A stretch of DNA of 12,478 nt from Actinomycetes bacterium (GTDB lineage: Bacteria; Actinomycetota; Humimicrobiia; Humimicrobiales; Humimicrobiaceae). A program made the position numbers and the translations under genes. Where the stretch lies: assembly GCA_030603375.1 (NCBI GenBank), contig JAUVXY010000027.1:1-12478 (forward strand). The letters run 5' to 3'. Below, one piece after another: positions 6,297 to 12,478 of this stretch (position 1 is the stretch's first letter; the number at the start of each line of letters is the position of its first letter). A model generated the notes under the pieces. It had not been told where the DNA came from. It did no database searches and was given only the letters and a program-made list of their open reading frames with translations.

Positions 6297-7307
6297 CTAT
6301 CCCCCGATCAATATTTCAGCAATTTGAATTGCATTTAGAGCAGCGCCTTTCCTTAGCTGATCGCCCACTACCCACATACTGATACCATTATCCGAAGATA
6401 TATCATCTCTCAGTCTGCCAACATAAACATCATCCTTATTTGAAGAGTTTAAGGTTGTAGGATAAACAGCATTTTTAAAATCATCCATCAGTTTTATTCC
6501 ATCTGCATTGTGCAGTGCGTCTCTTACCGCCTCCAAAGAAAGCTTATCATTTGTCTCTATGCTTAAAGATTCTGAATGAGAAGTAAAAACAGGCACCCTG
6601 ACTGCAGTTGCAGAAATTTTCATGCTGTAATCATTAAATATTTTCTGTGTCTCATGCACCATCTTCATTTCTTCTTTTGTGTAACCATTATCTAAAAATA
6701 TATCTATATGCGGGATTACATTAAATGCAATCTGCACAGGAAATGTTTTATACCTGACACTGCCGCTTTTCCCACATACTATCTTTCTGGTTTGTTCTTC
6801 CAGCTCTGCAATACCGCCTGCTCCAGCACCTGAAACAGCCTGATAGGTTGAAACAATTACCCTTTTTATTGATGAAATATCATAAATAGGCTTTAAGGCA
6901 ACCACCATTATAATAGTTGAACAGTTCGGATTAGCTATAATACCACTATGTGAAAAAATCTTGTCAGCATTTACCTCGGGGACTACAAGCGGAACATCTT
7001 TTTCCATCCTGAAAGCGCTGCTGTTATCAATAACCACTGCTCCGCTTTCTACAGCATATTTTGCAAATTCTTTAGAAATTGAAGCGCCTGCTGAAAATAA
7101 TGCTATGTCTATATTTTTAAAGGAATTTTTGTTAAGTTCCTTTATCTCCAATTCCTGTCCGCTAAAAAGTACCTTCTTGCCTGCCGAGCGATGAGAGGCA
7201 AGCGGTAAAAGATTCCCTACCGGAAACTTGCGCTCTTCAAGTATTGAAAGAAAAACTTTCCCAACAGCACCCGTTACTCCTGCTACAGCTATATTATATT
7301 TACGCAA
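6297..7307 (-). CDS. asd: Aspartate-semialdehyde dehydrogenase, TTG start
   Basis: Asd reduces aspartyl phosphate to aspartate semialdehyde with NADPH, the branch point to lysine/diaminopimelate, threonine, methionine and isoleucine. The 336 residues match the bacterial family. The NADP-binding GVTGAVGKVFL starts at residue 10. NPNCSTIIM (127-135) holds catalytic Cys129. YQAVSGAGAGGIAELEEQT (155-173) includes the substrate-positioning Gln156, and RVPVFTSHSES (237-247) carries the conserved active-site histidine His244. The start codon at 7305-7307 is TTG, supported by GGAG six nucleotides upstream. There is no ATG near enough, and the protein begins just where the family does. It follows lysC after 64 bp and is probably in one operon with nifJ and lysC. 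A 16-codon mini-ORF overlaps the start. A TTG start implies modest or coupled translation. Confidence 0.96.
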   Translation of the reverse strand: MRKYNIAVAGVTGAVGKVFLSILEERKFPVGNLLPLASHRSAGKKVLFSGQELEIKELNKNSFKNIDIALFSAGASISKEFAKYAVESGAVVIDNSSAFRMEKDVPLVVPEVNADKIFSHSGIIANPNCSTIIMVVALKPIYDISSIKRVIVSTYQAVSGAGAGGIAELEEQTRKIVCGKSGSVRYKTFPVQIAFNVIPHIDIFLDNGYTKEEMKMVHETQKIFNDYSMKISATAVRVPVFTSHSESLSIETNDKLSLEAVRDALHNADGIKLMDDFKNAVYPTTLNSSNKDDVYVGRLRDDISSDNGISMWVVGDQLRKGAALNAIQIAEILIGG

Positions 7308-7350
7308 AAAACACTCCGTTTTTTATATTTTTGCCTAATTTATTTTTCAT
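7300..7350 (-). CDS. possible 16-residue leader peptide overlapping asd start
   Basis: An ATG at 7348-7350 opens MKNKLGKNIKNGVFFA and stops with TAA at 7300-7302, so it overlaps the asd TTG start (7307) by eight nucleotides in another frame. Four of 16 residues are lysine, an end product of this pathway. No good Shine-Dalgarno precedes it; only AAGA-like sequence is present. The ATG abuts a short hairpin, TAAGAT-GA-ATCTTA (7350-7363 on the plus strand). It may allow translational coupling or be chance in an AT-rich gap, where AAA and AAT codons are common. Confidence 0.25.
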   Translation of the reverse strand: MKNKLGKNIKNGVFFA

Positions 7351-7371
7351 AAGATGAATCTTAAGAGATTA

Positions 7372-8634
7372 TTATTTATCAAGAATAAATCCCTTATGCA
7401 GTACCCTTACTGCTTTCCTTATTTTTTCTTTACGTATAACACATGAAATCCTTATAGTAGACGTGCTTATCATTTCTATATTTATATCCTGCTGCCCGAG
7501 CAAGTCAAACATCTTGGCAGCAATCCCCGGATGTGTCTGCATGCCTTCTCCAATTATTGAAACTTTTGCAACTTCTGTATCTACTTCAATCCTTTCAATG
7601 CCAAGCTTATCTTTTATGTTTTCAAGAACTTTACGTGCCGAATTTAAATCCTCATTTTTAATCGTAAAAGAAATTGTAGCTAAATTATTTTCACTAACAT
7701 TTTGAACTATTAAGTCCACATTTATATTTTTACCAGCCATCCCCCCTAATAACTTAGCGGCGATTCCGGGCTTATCATAAAGTCCAAAAATAGATATTTT
7801 TACCTGATTAGTGTCATGGGTTACTCCGGAAATAAGCGGCTTTTCCATTTTTTTATCACTGTCTTCAACATCCATAATCCACGTCCCTCCTATATCATTA
7901 AAACTTGACCTCACGTGCAGAACAACATTGTGCCTTTTTGCAAATTCTACCGCACGCAAATGCAGAACTTTTGCTCCTGAGGATGCAAGTTCCAGCATCT
8001 CATCATATGACAGCATCTCTATTTTGCTGGAATTAGATTCTATCCTTGGATCTGCAGTAAAGACACCATCCACATCTGTATAAATTTCGCAGTACTTCGC
8101 ACCAAGTGCTGAAGCAAGCGCAACTGCAGTTGTATCAGAGCCTCCCCTTCCCAACGTCGTAATTTCACCTGCAGGCGTTGCTCCCTGAAAACCAGCCACT
8201 ACAATAATTTTGTTGCTGCCAAGTTCCTTAAGCAACCTTTCTTTGTCAACACTTAAAATTTTTGCATTTGAGTAAATATCATCAGTTAAAAGCCCCGCCT
8301 GTTTTCCAGTTAAAGATATGCAATCATAACCCTTCTCCTGAATAGCCATCGAAAGCAATGCCATTGATACCTGCTCACCTGTTGACATAAGCATATCCAT
8401 TTCCCTGTGTGAAGGATTTTTATTGATACTGGATGCGATGTTGATTAGATTGTCAGTAGCATCACCCATTGCCGATACAACAATAACAACTTTGCACCCG
8501 GAAAGTTTGGCTTTTATAGCTTTGCCAGCAGCCTTTTTTATCTTATCTGTGTCACTGATAGATGTGCCGCCAAATTTCATAACAATTATATCTTTTTTTT
8601 CTTTTACTCCTATGCCCACAGGCCCCCTCATCAT
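7372..8634 (-). CDS. lysC: Aspartate kinase with two ACT domains
   Basis: LysC phosphorylates aspartate, the committed step of the aspartate amino-acid family. The 420 residues fit the monofunctional feedback-regulated class. The amino-acid kinase domain covers about residues 15-265, with KFGGTS (20-25), STGEQVS (84-90), GFQGATPAGEITTLGRGGSD (148-167) and YTDVDGVFTADPR (185-197). Two ACT domains follow at about 277-345 (DKPGIAAKLLGGMAGKNINV) and 355-418 (GMQTHPGIAAKMFDLLGQQD), which usually bind lysine, with or without threonine, as inhibitor. The start is not certain. ATG 8634 (or the next codon, ATG 8631) lies 18 bp after nifJ without a clear Shine-Dalgarno. The conserved protein really begins near residue 14, and an in-frame GTG at 8617-8619 follows AGGGGG closely. 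Same strand as nifJ and asd, so likely one operon. Feedback control by end product is inferred from the ACT domains. Confidence 0.95.
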   Translation of the reverse strand: MMRGPVGIGVKEKKDIIVMKFGGTSISDTDKIKKAAGKAIKAKLSGCKVVIVVSAMGDATDNLINIASSINKNPSHREMDMLMSTGEQVSMALLSMAIQEKGYDCISLTGKQAGLLTDDIYSNAKILSVDKERLLKELGSNKIIVVAGFQGATPAGEITTLGRGGSDTTAVALASALGAKYCEIYTDVDGVFTADPRIESNSSKIEMLSYDEMLELASSGAKVLHLRAVEFAKRHNVVLHVRSSFNDIGGTWIMDVEDSDKKMEKPLISGVTHDTNQVKISIFGLYDKPGIAAKLLGGMAGKNINVDLIVQNVSENNLATISFTIKNEDLNSARKVLENIKDKLGIERIEVDTEVAKVSIIGEGMQTHPGIAAKMFDLLGQQDINIEMISTSTIRISCVIRKEKIRKAVRVLHKGFILDK

Positions 8635-8652
8635 TTATAAGTTTATCTTAAG

Positions 8653-11600
8653 TTATTTTGCTTCAGCCATTTTTTTATAACTTTCGTACTTTTCCCTTGC
8701 TTCAGTTTCTGCTTTTTTAAATAATTTCTTTGCATTTTCAGGGAACGTCTTTACAAGAGATGAATATCTTACTTCACCCATTAAGAAATCTTTAAATGAT
8801 TCTTTCGGTTCCCTGGAATCCAGACTAAATGGATTTCTGCCCTCTTTTTTAAGTTCCGGATTATGCCTGTACAAATGCCAGTACCCAGCCTCCACTGCTT
8901 GCTTCTCCCGCAGTTGTGAATGCCCCATTCCTATTTTAATTCCATGATTAATACAGGGGGAATATGCTATGATAAGTGATGGCCCATTATATTTCTCAGC
9001 TTCTATAAATGCTTTTAAGGTTTGATTTTTATTTGCACCCATAGCAATTTGTGCTACATATACATACCCATAAGTTATAGCCATAAGTCCAAGATCTTTC
9101 TTTTTAACTTTCTTGCCTGATGCAGCAAATTTTGCTACTGCTCCTGTTGGTGTTGCTTTTGAAGATTGGCCTCCTGTATTTGAATAAACCTCAGTGTCAA
9201 ATACAAGCACGTTCACATTCTCTCCTGATGCAAGCACATGATCAAGCCCGCCATATCCTATATCATATGCCCATCCATCTCCACCAAAGATCCAGACTGA
9301 TTTTTTAATTAAGTAATCTTTAAGTTCCAGTATTTTACTTCTCAGTGCATTTGCTTTGCCGCTTCCTGTATCTTTTTCTAACAATTTAAGTAACTTAACT
9401 GATGACGTTCTGCTGATCTGTTCATCCTCTTTTCCCAGAATCCATTCACTTATTGCTTGTTTTAAATCAGGACTTATTTTCATACTCAATAACTCTTCCA
9501 TTAAATTTTCAAGTTTGCCTCGTATCTGCTTAATGCCCAGTGCTACACCATATCCATATTCTGCATTATCTTCAAATAAAGAGTTTGCCCAGGCAGGTCC
9601 CTTGCCTTCTGCGTTTGTTGTATATGGAATTGATGGTGCAGAGCCACCCCAGATTGATGAGCATCCTGTTGCATTAGTTATAATCATCCTATCTCCAAAA
9701 AGCTGTGTGACAAGTTTTGCGTATGGAGTCTCGCCGCATCCCGCACATGCTCCTGAAAATTCAAAAAGCGGCTGTTTGAACTGACTGCCCTTTACCGTAG
9801 TTGACGGCACTGCATTTTCTTTTACTGGAACTTTTACTGCATAGTCCCAATTTTTGATTTGTTCTTCTTGTGTGCTAAACGGCTTCATAACAAGGGCTTT
9901 ATTTTTAGCGGGACAAACATCTTCACAATTTCCGCATCCTGTGCAATCAAGCACGCTTACCTGCATTCGATATTTAAATCCGTCAAGTCCTTTTCCTTTT
10001 GCTTCTATAGTTTTAAAGTTTTCCGGCACATCTTTAGCCTCTTTGTCTGTCAGAAGAACTGGCCTTATTGCAGCATGTGGACATACAAATGAGCATTGAT
10101 TACACTGTATGCAGTTTTCACTCTGCCACTGTGGTACCTTTACAGCTGTGCCCCGCTTTTCGTAAGCTGTGGTCCCCGGAGGAAATGTACCATCTTCTAC
10201 TCCTGAGAATGCACTAACAGGAATGCTGTCCCCCTCTTGCTTAATCATTATTCTTAAAATATTCTTAATAAAGTCTGGTTCCTGTGCTTCTACAATATCA
10301 GCAGTTTCAACTGCATCCTTCCAGGAATCAGGAACATCAATTTTAACAATTGCGTCTATTCCCTTATCAACTGCCTTTTTATTCATTCCCACTATTTCTT
10401 TACCTTTTTTACCATATGTTTTCTCTATTGCCTCTTTCATATACTTAACAGCATCTTCTATCTTTATAACATTTGCTAATTTAAAGAAGGCAGCCTGCAT
10501 AATCATATTTATTCTAGTTCCCAGTCCAATATCTTCAGCTATATCTGTTGCATCAATTATATAGAAATTTATATTATGATCAGCTATATATTTTTTCATC
10601 TTAGCTGGTAACTTTTTATCAAGTTCATCACTACCCCATTGACAATTTAGAATAAATATACCTTCATCTTTTAATCCCCTCAGTAAGTCATATTGATTTA
10701 CATAAGTTTGTTTATGGCATGCCACGAAATCAGCATTACTTATAAGATATGTAGATTTTATAGGATTTTTCCCAAATCTTAAGTGAGAAATTGTAAGCCC
10801 ACCTGATTTTTTTGAATCATATGCAAAATACCCCTGGGCATAAAGATCTGTATTGTCCCCAATTATTTTTATAGCATTTTTATTTGCTCCAACTGTACCA
10901 TCAGAGCCAAGTCCCCAAAACTTGCATCGTATTGTCCCTTCCGGATCTGTAACTATATTTTCTTTTATCTTAAGAGATGTATGCGTAACATCATCATTTA
11001 TCCCTATGGTAAATCCATTCTTTGGGCTTTCAAGTTTTAAATTATCAAATACAGCTTTTATCTGCGAAGGTGTTGTATCTTTTGAACTAAGCCCATATCT
11101 CCCGCCAACTACAATTGGTCTATCTTCCATTGTATAAAATAAAGTTTTTATATCCTGATACAATGGTTCTCCAAGCGATCCTGGTTCTTTTGTTCTATCA
11201 AGCGCTGCTATTTTCTTTACTGTTTTTGGAAGCGCATCAAGAAAATATTCTTTAGAGAATGGTCTGTATAGATGTACTTTTATAGCACCTACTTTTTCTC
11301 CCATTTTATTTAAGTAATCTACCGTTTCCTCTATAGTCTCAGTTACTGACCCCATTGCAACAATTACATAATCGGCATCTTTAGCTCCAATATAATTAAA
11401 TGGCTTATACTCCCTGCCTGTTAATTTACTTATCTTTTCCATATAATCTGCAACTACTTTCGGAGCTTCTTCATAAAACCTGTTTGCAGACTCTCTTGCC
11501 TGAAAAAATATGTCAGGGTTTTGCGCTGTACCTTTTGTTACAGGATGTTCAGGATTTAAGGCTCTATTTCTGAAATGTGTCACTGCATCATAGTCAAGTA

Positions 11601-12186
11601 ACTTTTCAATGTCCCTGTAATCCATAACTTCAATCTTTTGAATTTCGTGTGAGCTTCTGAAACCATCAAAAAAATGCACAAAAGGAACCCTTGATTTTAT
11701 TGCAGATAGGTGTGCAACCCCACCAAGATCCATAATTTCCTGAATTGATCCTGATGCAAGCAGTGCAAAACCAGTTTGCCTTGTTGCCATTACATCTGAG
11801 TGATCACCGAATATAGAAAGGGCATGAGTTGCAACAGTACGCGCACTTACATGAAATACTGCCGGCAAAAGTTCTCCAGAAATTTTATACATATTTGGAA
11901 TCATTAAAAGAAGCCCCTGCGACGCAGTGAATGTCGTAGTTAAAGCCCCTGCCTCAAGTGCCCCGTGGACGGCACCGGAAGCGCCTCCTTCTGATTGAAG
12001 CTCGCTAACCTTGACTTCCTGGCCAAATATGTTTTTCTTACCATATGCGGCCCATTCATCCACATATTCTCCCATAGAGGAAGATGGTGTAATTGGGTAT
12101 ATGGCAGCTACCTCAGTAAGTGCATAAGCAACATATGCAGCAGCCGTATTGCCATCCATTGTTTTCATTGTTTTCTTTTTTTCCAT
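8653..12186 (-). CDS. nifJ: Pyruvate:ferredoxin (flavodoxin) oxidoreductase, single-chain
   Basis: PFOR interconverts pyruvate plus CoA and acetyl-CoA plus CO2, with ferredoxin as electron carrier. In a Wood-Ljungdahl organism it can run as pyruvate synthase. All domains of the 1177-residue homodimeric type are present. The N-terminal pyrimidine-binding region has YPITPSSSMGEY (30-41), Glu66 and Arg116 in HVSART. Transketolase-C-like and gamma/EKR domains follow. A two-cluster ferredoxin domain has CIQCNQCSFVCP (692-703; Cys692, 695, 698, 702) and CTGCGNCEDVCP (748-759; Cys748, 751, 754, 758). The TPP-binding domain has GACAGCGE (812-819), NATGCSS (Cys842), GDGWAYDIG (970-978) and YSNTGGQ (1001-1007). 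Cys814, Cys817, Cys842 and Cys1078 (SPCINHG) should hold the cluster nearest TPP. ATG 12186 has a strong AAGGAGA 9 nt upstream (12196-12202). Cytoplasmic, oxygen-sensitive. It heads the probable nifJ-lysC-asd operon. Confidence 0.98.
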   Translation of the reverse strand: MEKKKTMKTMDGNTAAAYVAYALTEVAAIYPITPSSSMGEYVDEWAAYGKKNIFGQEVKVSELQSEGGASGAVHGALEAGALTTTFTASQGLLLMIPNMYKISGELLPAVFHVSARTVATHALSIFGDHSDVMATRQTGFALLASGSIQEIMDLGGVAHLSAIKSRVPFVHFFDGFRSSHEIQKIEVMDYRDIEKLLDYDAVTHFRNRALNPEHPVTKGTAQNPDIFFQARESANRFYEEAPKVVADYMEKISKLTGREYKPFNYIGAKDADYVIVAMGSVTETIEETVDYLNKMGEKVGAIKVHLYRPFSKEYFLDALPKTVKKIAALDRTKEPGSLGEPLYQDIKTLFYTMEDRPIVVGGRYGLSSKDTTPSQIKAVFDNLKLESPKNGFTIGINDDVTHTSLKIKENIVTDPEGTIRCKFWGLGSDGTVGANKNAIKIIGDNTDLYAQGYFAYDSKKSGGLTISHLRFGKNPIKSTYLISNADFVACHKQTYVNQYDLLRGLKDEGIFILNCQWGSDELDKKLPAKMKKYIADHNINFYIIDATDIAEDIGLGTRINMIMQAAFFKLANVIKIEDAVKYMKEAIEKTYGKKGKEIVGMNKKAVDKGIDAIVKIDVPDSWKDAVETADIVEAQEPDFIKNILRIMIKQEGDSIPVSAFSGVEDGTFPPGTTAYEKRGTAVKVPQWQSENCIQCNQCSFVCPHAAIRPVLLTDKEAKDVPENFKTIEAKGKGLDGFKYRMQVSVLDCTGCGNCEDVCPAKNKALVMKPFSTQEEQIKNWDYAVKVPVKENAVPSTTVKGSQFKQPLFEFSGACAGCGETPYAKLVTQLFGDRMIITNATGCSSIWGGSAPSIPYTTNAEGKGPAWANSLFEDNAEYGYGVALGIKQIRGKLENLMEELLSMKISPDLKQAISEWILGKEDEQISRTSSVKLLKLLEKDTGSGKANALRSKILELKDYLIKKSVWIFGGDGWAYDIGYGGLDHVLASGENVNVLVFDTEVYSNTGGQSSKATPTGAVAKFAASGKKVKKKDLGLMAITYGYVYVAQIAMGANKNQTLKAFIEAEKYNGPSLIIAYSPCINHGIKIGMGHSQLREKQAVEAGYWHLYRHNPELKKEGRNPFSLDSREPKESFKDFLMGEVRYSSLVKTFPENAKKLFKKAETEAREKYESYKKMAEAK

Positions 12187-12195
12187 TAGCTTATA

Positions 12196-12202
12196 TCTCC
12201 TT
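12196..12202 (-). promoter_or_regulatory. strong Shine-Dalgarno of nifJ
   Basis: AAGGAGA on the minus strand, 9 nt from the ATG. It is among the best ribosome sites in the window and fixes the nifJ start. It fits a highly translated central-metabolism enzyme. Confidence 0.85.
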
Positions 12203-12292
12203 GTATAATAATTTATGATTTCACTGCCAAATATTTAGTCTAATAAATAAGACTTGAGCAACAAAAAACAGTCATAAAAAAACACTCGTTAA

Positions 12293-12321
12293 ATCATATA
12301 AAATATAATCCAAAATGGCAA
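12293..12321 (-). promoter_or_regulatory. sigma70-type promoter of nifJ operon
   Basis: Minus-strand TTGCCA (12316-12321) and TATGAT (12293-12298), each five of six consensus bases, are 17 bp apart. The transcript would start near 12286 and have a leader of about 100 nt. In the leader AGTCT (12237-12241) and AGACT (12250-12254) form a small dyad of unknown meaning. The leader resembles no riboswitch that I recognise. Confidence 0.55.
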
Positions 12322-12344
12322 CAGGAAAAGTGCTGCAACAGCGA

Positions 12345-12478
12345 TTAATCATCTTCCGCCAATTTTACCTCAAATACCAGATAAAATGAGGCTACTGCCG
12401 CTTCAGCCCATTGAACCATTTTCCAAATGAAGGTCTTAAGAGTAAAAATTCTATTGAATTTCGTGTTTTGGAGTGCCT
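12345..12478 (-). CDS. possible C-terminal end of an upstream gene (partial)
   Basis: A minus-strand frame is open from the right edge to a TAA at 12345-12347, giving 43 residues ending in LVFEVKLAEDD. It includes FIWKMVQWAEAAVASFYLVF, an amphipathic, protein-like stretch. I do not recognise the family. The nifJ promoter starts 150 bp before nifJ and its -35 lies 23 bp past this stop, a normal spacing for a preceding gene. A plus-strand frame here is also open for about 36 codons, so coding is not certain. Confidence 0.35.
   Translation of the reverse strand, partial: ALQNTKFNRIFTLKTFIWKMVQWAEAAVASFYLVFEVKLAEDD

Noticed and set aside
7463..8083. Plus-strand frames opposite the lysC ACT and kinase domains, and one at 8423-8680
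   Set aside because: Antisense shadows of lysC, with no independent signal.
9356..9784. 142-codon plus-strand frame, with other frames at 9854-10099, 10169-10564 and 10853-11137
   Set aside because: All lie opposite conserved PFOR domains including the ferredoxin and TPP regions. They show no ribosome sites and have low-complexity translations.
12202..12230. Alternative nifJ promoter TTGGCA, 17 bp, TATACA
   Set aside because: Transcription would begin inside the Shine-Dalgarno of nifJ and remove it. The upstream TTGCCA/TATGAT pair is a better match and leaves a normal leader.
1..12478. tRNA, rRNA, CRISPR, insertion sequence or phage module
   Set aside because: No tRNA-like cloverleaf, regularly spaced repeat, transposase or integrase motif was seen on either strand. 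All large frames are metabolic or housekeeping genes.

Overview
The window comes from an AT-rich, strictly anaerobic bacterium that appears to use the Wood-Ljungdahl (reductive acetyl-CoA) pathway. The evidence is the corrinoid protein activator AcsV, a CooC/AcsF-type nickel ATPase, the CoFeSP small subunit AcsD, and a large single-chain pyruvate:ferredoxin oxidoreductase. The mix fits a clostridial acetogen-like lineage or an uncultured anaerobic phylum. The sequence alone does not decide which.

Left block (1-3324, minus strand): acsV, then cooC/acsF, then the N-terminal part of acsD, which runs off the left edge. These are accessory and core parts of the CODH/ACS methyl and carbonyl branch. 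A sigma70-like promoter (TTGATT, 17 bp, TATAAT) sits about 70 bp before acsV. acsD is set apart by 238 bp containing a small hairpin and a weak promoter of its own.

Divergent control region (3325-3639): it separates acsV from a plus-strand DUF3786 gene. It is rich in dyads. One is an 11-bp perfect inverted repeat, one arm of which lies inside the acsV promoter. A 10-bp repeat is interleaved with it.

Middle block (3640-6284, plus strand): the DUF3786 gene, a YjbQ/UPF0047 gene (true start at 4514, chosen by a strong Shine-Dalgarno), and rarA, 28 bp after yjbQ. rarA converges on asd with only 12 bp between them and no visible terminator.

Right block (6297-12186, minus strand): PFOR, lysC and asd lie in that order with gaps of 18 and 64 bp, and probably share a promoter upstream of PFOR (TTGCCA, 17 bp, TATGAT). 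PFOR can carboxylate acetyl-CoA made by CODH/ACS to pyruvate. LysC and Asd then open the aspartate family of amino acids, so the cluster reads as an anabolic carbon route. asd starts with TTG and is overlapped by a 16-codon lysine-containing mini-ORF. At the right edge an open minus-strand frame may be the C-terminal end of another gene.

I saw no tRNA, rRNA, CRISPR, transposon or phage gene. No wholly new system is evident. The best leads are the acsV/DUF3786 divergent control region and the mini-ORF before asd.
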